Shown here: in pieces, positions 54,478 to 62,709 of the stretch
Position numbering within the stretch: the first letter of the stretch is position 1
How the letters are laid out: each line of letters begins with the position of its first letter
DNA from: Oceanicaulis sp.
GTDB lineage: Bacteria > Pseudomonadota > Alphaproteobacteria > Caulobacterales > Maricaulaceae
Length of the DNA stretch: 64,000 nucleotides
Assembly (NCBI GenBank): GCA_040112665.1
Contig: CP157796.1
Span: forward strand, 932,813-996,812
Reading direction: 5' to 3'
The notes under the pieces: generated by a model
The model's database searches: none
Seen by the model: only the letters and a program-made list of their open reading frames with translations
Told to the model about the DNA's origin: nothing
Program-made: the position numbers and the translations under genes

Positions 54478-55386
54478 TCAGGCTGTCACGATACCCGACC
54501 GGAATTCCATGTATGCGTCAAGCACCCGTTGCGGCGCTTCAAGCTGCGGATAGTGGCCGACATCGGCCAGCAGCACGCAATCGGGCTCGGGCACAAGCTC
54601 CTGATATCGCGCGACCATATGCGCGCCGGAGACCGGATCAAGCGCGCCGTCGATCACCCGCATCGGCACGGTGTTCGCCATGAGCGCGCCGACCCAGCGC
54701 TCCCGGTTCGCCCGCCGCTCGGCGATGTACTTGATCAGCCGGTGACCGATCCGTCTCAGCGAGCCGTTCGTGTTCGCCATCGCCCAGAAAGCGTCGAGTT
54801 CCGCGTCCGTGGGCTTTGTGTCCGGCCCGAACACCTCGCTCAGCCCTTTTCCGAACCGGTCCCGCGTCATCATCCGGGCCACGAGCGGTCCGAGCGGGGA
54901 GTTCACCAGGTGCTGGGTGACCGTCGGCCGGTGTTGCTCGGGGAAGAGCCCGCCGTTCAGAAAGCACACCGAGCCCAGCCTGAGACCCGGATCGCCGGCC
55001 GCCTGCCGATCGATATGCCGGGCGAGCATCTCCTGGGCGACGGTGTCGCCATAGTCGTGCGCGAGCAGGTGGGCCTCTTTTACGCCGTGGGCCTCGAGCA
55101 ACGCCTCGCAGAGATCGGCCTGGTCGAGGATCGAATAGGGGTAGCCCTCGGGCTTGGCGGAAAACCCGAAACCGATCAGATCGGGCGCGATCACCCGATA
55201 CCGCGTGCAGAGCGCCTCCCATTGATGCGCCCAGTCCCAGCTCGCGGTGGGAAAGCCGTGGATCAGCATCAGCACCGGCGCGTCCGAACTCCAGTCTCCG
55301 CCCGTGCGGTAGAAGATCTCATGGCCGCGCCAGTCGAAGCGCGACCCGCCCGCGCGCCAGTCCTCAAGCGAAATCGGCAGCCCCAT
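54478..55386 (-). CDS. Alpha/beta hydrolase of the MEST/haloalkane-dehalogenase-like group
   Basis: A 302-residue protein. HGFPTASWDWAHQWEAL is the oxyanion region, and the nucleophile elbow is LLAHDYGDTVAQEML near residue 112, with Asp in place of the usual Ser. HD-Y-GD at this position is the mark of MEST/PEG1-type and haloalkane-dehalogenase-like enzymes. DGALDPVSG and VGHYPQLEAPQ supply the acid and His. No bacterial function of the MEST branch is established to my knowledge. ATG 55386 fits the fold; the frame continues upstream to 55560 without homology. Confidence 0.87.
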   Translation of the reverse strand: MGLPISLEDWRAGGSRFDWRGHEIFYRTGGDWSSDAPVLMLIHGFPTASWDWAHQWEALCTRYRVIAPDLIGFGFSAKPEGYPYSILDQADLCEALLEAHGVKEAHLLAHDYGDTVAQEMLARHIDRQAAGDPGLRLGSVCFLNGGLFPEQHRPTVTQHLVNSPLGPLVARMMTRDRFGKGLSEVFGPDTKPTDAELDAFWAMANTNGSLRRIGHRLIKYIAERRANRERWVGALMANTVPMRVIDGALDPVSGAHMVARYQELVPEPDCVLLADVGHYPQLEAPQRVLDAYMEFRSGIVTA

Positions 55387-55602
55387 GCGTCCTCCCCGGT
55401 TCGCCCCTCGGCGAACGATAGGCGGACGCCTGCGCTGCGCAAAGCCCGCCTTCGGGCGCCCCGCTTTGTTGCAGCGCACAAGCAGGTCGCGTATCGAGGC
55501 GCCTGAATTTCCGCAAGACCTCCGCCGGCATCCGGCGCTTTCGATCATTCCGCGGCGCATCGGCGAGGGGCCGGCGCGGCGCGGCGGCCCCCAGGTTCGC
55601 CC

Positions 55603-57096
55603 ATGGCCTTTTCAGATCTCCGCCGCGCCGCGACCGCGTCGCTGACGGAAACCTGGCTCTTCAACGTGCGCGGCGATCTGCTGGCCGGGCTGGTGGTGGC
55701 ACTGGCGCTGATCCCCGAGGCGATCGCGTTTTCCATCATCGCCGGGGTCGATCCCAAGGTCGGGCTCTACGCCTCGGTCTCGATCGCGATCCTGATCGCC
55801 TTCACCGGCGGCCGGCCCGGCATGATCTCGGCGGCGACGGCGGCGACCGCCGTGCTGATGGTCGATCTCGTCGCCGAGCACGGTCTGCAATACCTTCTCG
55901 CGACCACGATCCTTGCGGGCCTGCTTCAGATCGGCGCGGGCGTGCTGCGTCTGGGTTTCCTGATGCGCTTCGTGTCGCGCTCGGTGCTCACAGGCTTCGT
56001 GAACGCGCTCGCCATCCTCATCTTCATGGCGCAGATCCCCGAGCTGATCGGGGTGAGCTGGATCACCTATCCGCTCGTCGCGCTGGGCCTTGCGATCATC
56101 TATCTCTTCCCGCGCCTGACCACGGCCATCCCCAGCCCGCTGGTCTGCATCGTCGTGCTGAGCGCGATCACGGTGGGCCTGGGGCTCGACGTGCGCACCG
56201 TGTCGGACATGGGCGCGCTGCCCGACACGCTGCCGGTCTTCCTGCTGCCCGACGTACCCCTGACGCTTGAGACGCTTCAGATCATCTTCCCCTATGCGGC
56301 GGCCGTCGCCGCGGTGGGTCTTCTGGAAAGCCTTCTGACCGCGCAGATCGTCGACGACCTGACCGACACGCCGAGCGCCAAGAACCGCGAATGCGTCGGC
56401 CAGGGCATCGCCAACACCGTGACCGGCTTTTTCGGCGGCATGGCGGGCTGCGCGATGATCGGCCAGTCCATGATCAACGTGAAATCGGGCGGGCGCGGGC
56501 GGCTGAGCTGCCTTGCGGCGGGCGTCTTCCTTCTGATCCTGATCCTCATCCTGGGCGACGTGGTCGCGCTGATCCCGATGCCGGCGCTGGTGGCGATCAT
56601 GATCATGGTCTCGATCGGCACGTTCAGCTGGTCGAGCGTGAAGAACCTGCGCACCCATCCGCTGGTCTCCAACCTGGTGATGATCGCCACGGTGGCCGGG
56701 GTGATCGTCACCCATAACCTGGCTATCGGCGTTCTGATCGGCGTGATCCTGTCCGGGCTGTTCTTCGCCTGGAAGGTGTCGAACCTCTTCACCGTCACGA
56801 GCGCGCTGTCCGCGGACGGGCGGTCGCGCACCTACCGGGTCGAAGGCCAGCTCTTCTTCGCCTCGACCGAGGATTTCCTCAAAAGCTTCGACTTCCGCGA
56901 GGCGCTGGACACCGTGACGCTCGACCTGTCCGGCGCCCATGTCTGGGACCTCAGCGCGGTGCAGGCGGTCGAAACGGTGGTGAAGAAATTCCGCCGCGAG
57001 GGCGCAGACCCCGTGCTCGTCGGCATGAACAAGGCGAGCGAAACCCTGATGGACCGGCTCGGCGCTTCGGGCGCCGGCGAAGCAAGCGGGCACTAG
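55603..57096 (+). CDS. SulP family anion permease with C-terminal STAS domain
   Basis: A 497-residue membrane protein. About 10-14 membrane spans fill residues 20-395, including the SulP signature region [29 protein letters not shown] and [48 protein letters not shown] is the conserved re-entrant part. The STAS domain follows at about 405-490 ([36 protein letters not shown]). Substrate may be sulfate, bicarbonate or another anion. A tandem universal-stress-protein gene starts 3 bases downstream, so the two form one unit. Confidence 0.93.
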   Translation: MAFSDLRRAATASLTETWLFNVRGDLLAGLVVALALIPEAIAFSIIAGVDPKVGLYASVSIAILIAFTGGRPGMISAATAATAVLMVDLVAEHGLQYLLATTILAGLLQIGAGVLRLGFLMRFVSRSVLTGFVNALAILIFMAQIPELIGVSWITYPLVALGLAIIYLFPRLTTAIPSPLVCIVVLSAITVGLGLDVRTVSDMGALPDTLPVFLLPDVPLTLETLQIIFPYAAAVAAVGLLESLLTAQIVDDLTDTPSAKNRECVGQGIANTVTGFFGGMAGCAMIGQSMINVKSGGRGRLSCLAAGVFLLILILILGDVVALIPMPALVAIMIMVSIGTFSWSSVKNLRTHPLVSNLVMIATVAGVIVTHNLAIGVLIGVILSGLFFAWKVSNLFTVTSALSADGRSRTYRVEGQLFFASTEDFLKSFDFREALDTVTLDLSGAHVWDLSAVQAVETVVKKFRREGADPVLVGMNKASETLMDRLGASGAGEASGH

Positions 57097-57098
57097 GC

Positions 57099-57962
57099 AT
57101 GGACCGGATCACAGCCTTCATCGATCAATCGAGCTACGCCGCCAGCGTGATCGAGCACGCGGCCTGGGCCAGCGCGGCGACCGGCTACGGCCTCGATCTC
57201 GTTCACGCCGTGAACCATCGCCGCGGACCCGCGCCGGTCGATCTCACCGGCGCGATCGGGCTCGGCGCGCGCAGCACGCTGATGGAGTCTCTGACCAAAC
57301 ACGACGAGGCCGCCGCCCGGCTCGCCCGCGAGGCCGGACAGGCCCTGCTGGACGAGGCGGTCGCTCGCGCCCGCGAGAAGGGCGGGGTCGACGTCAAGGC
57401 GCGACTGCGCACCGGCGACCTTTTAAGCGCGGTCGAGGACACCGAGCCGGGATCGCGGCTTTTGGTGCTGGGCAAGCGCGGCGAGCACGCGAACTTCGCC
57501 GCAGGCCATCTGGGCTCCAATCTCGAACGCGTCGCCCGCGCCGCCAGCCGTCCGATCCTGGTCGCCAACCGCGAATTCGCCCGGCCGCAGCACGCGGTCA
57601 TCGCCTTTGACGGCGGCGCCAGCGCGGGCAAGGCGGTAAGCCATCTCGCGAAAGGAAAGCTGCTGCGCGGCGCGAAGATCACGCTTCTGAACGCAGGCTC
57701 GCGCGAAGACGGGCTGGCTGCTGAAATGGACGCCGCCGCCGCGATCCTCACCGAAGCCGGCCACACGGTCGACACCGCCTTCCGTCCCGGCTCGCCTGAA
57801 AGCGTGATCACGGACTTTGTCGGCGAGGTCGGCGCGGACCTTCTGGTCATGGGCGCCTACGGCCATTCGCGCATCCGCACCCTGCTGATCGGCTCGACCA
57901 CGACCGCGATGATGCGCGCGTGCAGGATCCCGGTGATGCTATTCAGGCCCGAAACGGTCTAA
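57099..57962 (+). CDS. Tandem-domain universal stress protein (linked to SulP)
   Basis: A 287-residue protein with two UspA folds. The second ends in GADLLVMGAYGHSRIRTLLIGSTTTAMMR, the ATP-binding G-2x-G-9x-G-S/T type motif; the first has LLVLGKRGEHANFAAGHLGSNLERVAR in the matching place. It starts 3 bases after the SulP gene. A Usp fused or paired to a transporter may regulate it in response to ATP or stress (inference). Confidence 0.93.
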   Translation: MDRITAFIDQSSYAASVIEHAAWASAATGYGLDLVHAVNHRRGPAPVDLTGAIGLGARSTLMESLTKHDEAAARLAREAGQALLDEAVARAREKGGVDVKARLRTGDLLSAVEDTEPGSRLLVLGKRGEHANFAAGHLGSNLERVARAASRPILVANREFARPQHAVIAFDGGASAGKAVSHLAKGKLLRGAKITLLNAGSREDGLAAEMDAAAAILTEAGHTVDTAFRPGSPESVITDFVGEVGADLLVMGAYGHSRIRTLLIGSTTTAMMRACRIPVMLFRPETV

Positions 57963-57969
57963 TCCCGTC

Positions 57970-58719
57970 TCAGGTCTTCGAAAGCGCCAGATCGCGCGCC
58001 GCCCTCAGCGCGGGATCGGCGGTGTTTTCCAGCACGAACCGGTCGACGCTCATCGACAGGCCCAGCGCCTTAATCGCTGCGGCCTGCGCTTCCCACTGCC
58101 CGCCTTTGGGCCAGTTCGCGCCTGTGCTGTCGAACGCGTCGACCAGCAGCTTCATATGCCCGCTGAGGCAAGCATAGCCCTCGAACGGGCGGGTCACCGC
58201 TTCGGGCACGTGAACCGGGCTGATCGGTACGCCGTCATAGACCGCACCGCGGTCTTCGGTGGCGTTCATGATGGCGTAGTCCCGATCCGACAGGAGCGTC
58301 GCCCAGACCCGCGCCGATCCGCCCTTCAGCGGCGTCAGCGTCGCGGGGATCGAGCCGTAGACCGCGATGCGGTTGGCGTAGGCCACGACGTGATCGGGGA
58401 TCTCCACCTCGATCACCGGGATCAGCACGTCGTCGAGCTGATCGTGAAACTTGCGCCTGAGCTGGGCCGGCGCGGCGTTCGAGCCCACCGCCGCCACCGC
58501 GTGGTAGCGCCCCTGTTCCAGCGCGGCGAGCCGCTCCGCCCCGGCGGCGGCCTTCAGCGTCGCCTCGCCGTCCGGCTTGCCGATCATCCAGTCGCCGAAG
58601 GGACCTTCAGTCCGCAAAAGCGGCCAGGTGGCGCCGTCGAGAAACACGAAGGGCGTGCGCGGCCTTGGGAACGGATAGCTCAGCGCCCATTGCAGATGCA
58701 GCGTGTCGGTGTCGATCAT
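57970..58719 (-). CDS. Unknown protein, possibly gamma-glutamylcyclotransferase-like
   Basis: A 249-residue protein from ATG 58719. Residues 75-150 contain VAAVGSNAAPAQLRRKF, IPDHVVAYANRIAVYGSIPATL and GGSARVWATLLSDRDYAIMNATE, which recall the GGCT fold (a G-S-N turn, a P-A-T-L strand, a closing T-E). The match is by eye and weak. It lies next to gshB on the same strand, which would suit glutathione turnover. A repeat element separates the two genes. The frame is open upstream through the repeat, but only by chance. Confidence 0.65.
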   Translation of the reverse strand: MIDTDTLHLQWALSYPFPRPRTPFVFLDGATWPLLRTEGPFGDWMIGKPDGEATLKAAAGAERLAALEQGRYHAVAAVGSNAAPAQLRRKFHDQLDDVLIPVIEVEIPDHVVAYANRIAVYGSIPATLTPLKGGSARVWATLLSDRDYAIMNATEDRGAVYDGVPISPVHVPEAVTRPFEGYACLSGHMKLLVDAFDSTGANWPKGGQWEAQAAAIKALGLSMSVDRFVLENTADPALRAARDLALSKT

Positions 58720-58746
58720 CCGGACCCTTTCGCGCTTCAGCGTTTC

Positions 58747-58897
58747 CACCCCACCCCGGCCCTCCCCTCGAGGGGAGGGAGGGGCGCTGGCGCTTCGGCC
58801 GCCCGAGATGCGACCGAACACCGCCCGACCGGTCAGCGATACGTGCGGCGATCCCGCATCCCTCCCTCCCCCTCGGGGGAGGGCCGGGGTGGGGGGG
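58747..58897. repeat. MITE-like palindromic element between gshB and the GGCT-like gene
   Basis: A roughly 151-bp element with inverted ends CACCCCACCCCGGCCCTCCC (58747 on) and GGGAGGGCCGGGGTGGGG (to about 58896). It has the same design as the element at 35357-35505 and shares AGGGGCGCTG next to the left end. Its right end abuts the gshB stop codon (58901-58899). Confidence 0.8.
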
Positions 58898-58898
58898 C

Positions 58899-59846
58899 TC
58901 ACCGCCCCGCCCTCGCCTCCACCCAGTCGGCCAGAAGCGCGCTGACATCGACCCCGGAGAAGCGGCGCAATTCCTGTATGCCCGTCGGAGACGTGACGTT
59001 GATCTCGGTGAGATAATTCCCGATCACGTCGATGCCCACGAAGACCAGGCCCCGGCGCTTGAGCTCGGGCCCGATCGCCGCGCAGATCTCCCGGTCCCGG
59101 TCGGTGAGGTCGGACTTCGCCGCCACCCCGCCGACATGCATGTTCGCGCGCACCTCGCCCTCGGCGGGGATGCGGTTGATGGCGCCCACCGGCTCGCCGT
59201 CCACCAGGATCACCCGCTTGTCGCCGTTGCGCACGTCGGGGACGAAAGCCTGGGCCATCAGCGGGTCGCGGCTGACCTGCTGGAACAGTTCGACCAGGCT
59301 TGCGAGATTCTCCGCCGTCTCGCGAATGCGGAACACGCCAGCGCCGCCGTTTCCGAACAGCGGCTTGACCACGATGTCGCGCTCGTGCCTTTCGAAGAAG
59401 GCGCGGATCTCCTTTTCCGAAGACGTGATCAGCGTGGGCGGCATAAGCCCTTCGAAATGGGTGACGAACAGCTTTTCCGGCGCGTCGCGCACATGGCGCG
59501 GATCGTTCACCACCAGCACCTCGGGCTGCAGATGCTCAAGAAGATGCGTCGAGGTGATGTAGCTCATGTCGAAGGGCGGGTCCTGCCGCAGGAAGACCAC
59601 GTCCACCCCGTGCAGATCGAGCGTCTCGCGCTCGGACAGGCTCGCGTGCTGGCCCTGCACGCGCTGCATCGCGGTGATGCGCTGGGCCTTCGCCCGGACG
59701 CGCCCGTCCTCGAAGCTCAGATCCTTGGGTTCGTAGACCCAGATCTCATGGCCGCGCGAAAAGCACTCCAGCGCGATGTCGAAGGTGGAGTCCGCGTTGA
59801 CGTTCACCGACCCGATCGGGTCCATCTGAAAGGCGATCTGCAGCAT
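58899..59846 (-). CDS. gshB: Glutathione synthetase
   Basis: A 315-residue ATP-grasp enzyme adding glycine to gamma-glutamylcysteine. FQMDPIGSVNVNADSTFDIALE opens the family sequence. FLRQDPPFDMSYITSTHLLE, DIVVKPLFGNGGAGVFR (ATP lid), RVILVDGEPVGAINRIPAEGEVRANMHVGG and FVGIDVIGNYLTEINVTSPTG follow, all typical of the proteobacterial GshB. Start ATG 59846. Divergent from the CPA2 antiporter gene, with a 151-base gap in which I see no other feature. Confidence 0.97.
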   Translation of the reverse strand: MLQIAFQMDPIGSVNVNADSTFDIALECFSRGHEIWVYEPKDLSFEDGRVRAKAQRITAMQRVQGQHASLSERETLDLHGVDVVFLRQDPPFDMSYITSTHLLEHLQPEVLVVNDPRHVRDAPEKLFVTHFEGLMPPTLITSSEKEIRAFFERHERDIVVKPLFGNGGAGVFRIRETAENLASLVELFQQVSRDPLMAQAFVPDVRNGDKRVILVDGEPVGAINRIPAEGEVRANMHVGGVAAKSDLTDRDREICAAIGPELKRRGLVFVGIDVIGNYLTEINVTSPTGIQELRRFSGVDVSALLADWVEARAGR

Positions 59847-59997
59847 GAAGCGCTCCGCTTGCCGGCCGGGCCGCTAGAGGTAGGCGATCGCCGGCGGCAG
59901 GGGAAGCCGCCGTTCGATCCGGTTCCAGATGACATCGCGCGCGAAAGCCGCCACTGTCGGGCGTGGTGCGAATGCGAGTGAGAACGGCCCGCCGGAC

Positions 59998-61719
59998 ATG
60001 ACCGAAGCGATCTACGGCTACGTGTTTTACGAGATCGCGGCCCTGCTCGTGCTCGCCGCCGCAGTGGGATTTCTCGGCCTTCTGCTGCGCCAGCCCCTGA
60101 TCGTCAGCTTCATCGCCGTGGGCGTGATCGCCGGACCGTCGGTGCTGGACATCGCGCGCTCCGACGAACCGATCGACCTGCTCGCCGAGCTCGGCATCGC
60201 GGTGCTGCTGTTTCTCGTCGGGCTGAAGCTCGATCTGGGCCTCGTGCGCACGCTGGGCCCGGTCGCCCTGATAACCGGGCTGGGCCAGGTCGCCTTCACC
60301 ACGGTGTTCGGCTTCGGACTGGGCCTGGCGCTGGGTCTCGATACGCTCACCGCAGTCTATGTCGCGGTGGCGCTGACGTTTTCCTCCACGATCATCATCG
60401 TCAAGCTGCTCTCGGACAAGCGCGAGATCGACTCCCTTCACGGACGCATCGCGCTGGGCTTCCTGATCGTGCAGGACCTCGTGGTGGTGATCGCGATGAT
60501 CGTTCTGTCGGCGATCAACGCCGGCGGCGGCGGGGAGGGCGCGCTCGGCGACGTGGCGGGCGTGCTGGGCTACGGGCTGGCCATGCTGGCCGGCGTGGCG
60601 GTGTTCGCCCGCTACGCCGCTACGCCGCTGGTCGAGCGCCTGTCGCAAGCGCCCGAGCTGCTCGTCTCCTTCGCCATCGGCTGGGCGGCGCTGCTCGCCG
60701 CGCTGGGGCATTATCTGGGCTTCGGCAAGGAGCTCGGCGGCCTGCTGGCGGGGGTGTCGCTCGCCTCCACCCCGTTCCGCGAGGCGATCGCCGCCCGGCT
60801 CGCTTCGCTGCGCGATTTCCTGCTGCTGTTCTTCTTCATCGCGCTGGGCGCCTCGCTCGATCTGTCCGTGCTCGGCGCCAATCTCGGTCCTGCGATCGTG
60901 CTTTCACTTTTCGTGCTGATCGGCAATCCGCTGATCGTGCTCGCGATCATGGGGACGATGGGCTACCGCAAGCGCACGGGGTTTCTGGCCGGGCTGACCG
61001 TGGCGCAGATCAGCGAGTTCTCGCTGATCTTCATGACCATGGGGGTGACGATCGGCCATGTCGGCCCCGACGCTCTGGGACTGGTCACCCTGGTCGGTCT
61101 CGTGACCATCGCCGCCTCCACCTACATGATCACCTACTCGCACGCCCTTTACGCGCGGCTCGAACCGCTCCTGGGCGTCTTCGAGCGGCGCAGCGCCGGC
61201 CGCGTGGAGGACGCAGGATCCGCCGAGGCGCGCCCGCACGACGTGATCGTGTTCGGGCTGGGCCGATACGGTCTGGGCATCGCCGCGCGTCTCGAAGCCG
61301 CCGGGCTGAAAGTGCTCGGCGTGGATTTCAGCCCTGTCGCGGTGCGCCGGGCGCGGGCCCAGGGCCGTGACGTGGTGTTCGGCGACGCCACCGACCCTGA
61401 ATTCGTCTCCCATCTGCCGCTGCGCGCGGCGAGCTGGCTGGTGATGGCGGTGCCTGAACACGACACCGGCCTCACCCATTCCGATCCGCGCCGCGCGCTA
61501 CTGCGCGCCGCCCGCGATCTCGGCTTCGCCGGAAAGGTCGCGGTCGCCACCCACCGGCCCGAAATCGCGGACGGGCTGCAAGCCGACGGCGCAGATCTCG
61601 TGCTCATGCCCTATCGCGATGCGGCGCTGGCCGCAGCCACGCTGATCCTGGGCCGGGAGACCACACCGGAGGCGCCGCCGGAGACCGGCCGGCGCGAGGA
61701 GAACGCGCTTGAATACTGA
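59998..61719 (+). CDS. CPA2 family cation:proton antiporter with TrkA-N domain (Kef-like)
   Basis: A 573-residue protein. Twelve or so membrane spans (residues 8-385) with AELGIAVLLFLVGLKLDLGLVR and ALTFSSTIIIVKLLSDKREIDSLHGRI, both typical of KefB/KefC-type exchangers. FFFIALGASLDLSVLG and TVAQISEFSLIFMTMG follow. A cytoplasmic NAD-binding TrkA-N domain starts near residue 415 (HDVIVFGLGRYGLGIAARLEAAG, VVFGDATDPEF). Ion is probably K+ or Na+. ATG 59998 is used; the frame is open from 59929. The downstream Usp gene overlaps its 3' end by 11 bases. Confidence 0.93.
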   Translation: MTEAIYGYVFYEIAALLVLAAAVGFLGLLLRQPLIVSFIAVGVIAGPSVLDIARSDEPIDLLAELGIAVLLFLVGLKLDLGLVRTLGPVALITGLGQVAFTTVFGFGLGLALGLDTLTAVYVAVALTFSSTIIIVKLLSDKREIDSLHGRIALGFLIVQDLVVVIAMIVLSAINAGGGGEGALGDVAGVLGYGLAMLAGVAVFARYAATPLVERLSQAPELLVSFAIGWAALLAALGHYLGFGKELGGLLAGVSLASTPFREAIAARLASLRDFLLLFFFIALGASLDLSVLGANLGPAIVLSLFVLIGNPLIVLAIMGTMGYRKRTGFLAGLTVAQISEFSLIFMTMGVTIGHVGPDALGLVTLVGLVTIAASTYMITYSHALYARLEPLLGVFERRSAGRVEDAGSAEARPHDVIVFGLGRYGLGIAARLEAAGLKVLGVDFSPVAVRRARAQGRDVVFGDATDPEFVSHLPLRAASWLVMAVPEHDTGLTHSDPRRALLRAARDLGFAGKVAVATHRPEIADGLQADGADLVLMPYRDAALAAATLILGRETTPEAPPETGRREENALEY

Positions 61720-62656
61720 TCCGTCAGCCCGTCTGCTCGCCGTGATCGACGCCGGCTCGGCCGCTTCCGTGATCGAGGCCGCCGCCGCGCAGGCCGGCCG
61801 CCGGAGCCTCGACCTCGATCTTCTCGCCTGCGTCACCCCGCCGCCCGATCTTCACGCCGCCGCGGAAATCGCAGGCGCCGGTCCCGAGGCGCTGATCGAG
61901 GCCCTGCTGGACAATCGCCGCCGCGAGATCGAAGCGGTCCTGCCCGCCGGACTGAAAGACCGGCTGACCGTGCGTTGCGGCAAGACCTTCATCGAGATCA
62001 TCCGCGAAGCCGCCGCCAGGCCGACCGCCATGGTGGTCAAGGCGGCCGAGCCGCTGGGCGGACCGCTGAGCCGGCTGTTCGCCAGCACCGACCAGCATCT
62101 TCTGCGCAAATGCCCCTGCCCGGTCTGGCTGCGCGCGCCGGAGGCGGGACCGGAGGTGACCCGCGTCCTGGCTGCGGTCGACGTCGATCCGGAAGCCGAC
62201 GAACCCGAGACGCTCGCCGATCTGAACGCCCGCGTGCTCGACACCGCGATCGCCATGGCCGAACCGGACGGGGTGGTGCACGTCGCGCACGCCTGGCAGG
62301 CCGATGCGGAGGGCCTGTACTGGGCGTTCGGATCCTCCGGGGAAGACGCCGGCCAGCGCTACGCCGCTGCGGTGAAAGCCGGGCGCAAGCGCGGTCTCGA
62401 CGCCTTGCTCGCCCCCTACAGGGAAGCGGCCGGCGGACCGGACCTTTCCGCCCATCTGCTGCGCGGTGCGCCGCACGCCGTCATTCCCGACCTCGCCCGC
62501 CGCGTGCGCGCCGATCTGCTCGTGATGGGCACCGTCGCGCGTACGGGTCTGCGCGGCGTGATCATCGGCAACACCGCCGAGAACATCCTCAATGCGGCGG
62601 CCGGGTCGGTCGTCGCGGTCAAGCCGTCGGGCTTCGTCACGCCGATCGTAGTGTGA
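61709..62656 (+). CDS. Tandem-domain universal stress protein (linked to CPA2 antiporter)
   Basis: A 315-residue protein starting at TTG, with GAGGAG upstream and overlapping the antiporter stop by 11 bases. It holds two UspA folds. The second ends with RADLLVMGTVARTGLRGVIIGNTAENILN, the ATP-binding Usp motif; the first has MVVKAAEPLGGPLSRLFASTDQHLLRKCPCPVW. The layout is the same as E. coli UspE-type tandem proteins. Together with the SulP-Usp pair this is the second transporter-Usp unit within 6 kb. Confidence 0.92.
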   Translation: MNTDPSARLLAVIDAGSAASVIEAAAAQAGRRSLDLDLLACVTPPPDLHAAAEIAGAGPEALIEALLDNRRREIEAVLPAGLKDRLTVRCGKTFIEIIREAAARPTAMVVKAAEPLGGPLSRLFASTDQHLLRKCPCPVWLRAPEAGPEVTRVLAAVDVDPEADEPETLADLNARVLDTAIAMAEPDGVVHVAHAWQADAEGLYWAFGSSGEDAGQRYAAAVKAGRKRGLDALLAPYREAAGGPDLSAHLLRGAPHAVIPDLARRVRADLLVMGTVARTGLRGVIIGNTAENILNAAAGSVVAVKPSGFVTPIVV

Positions 62657-62709
62657 GCCGCGCCGCCCTTGCTTGCCCCTGACGTGCAGTCTGGGCCATA
62701 CTTCGCCTC

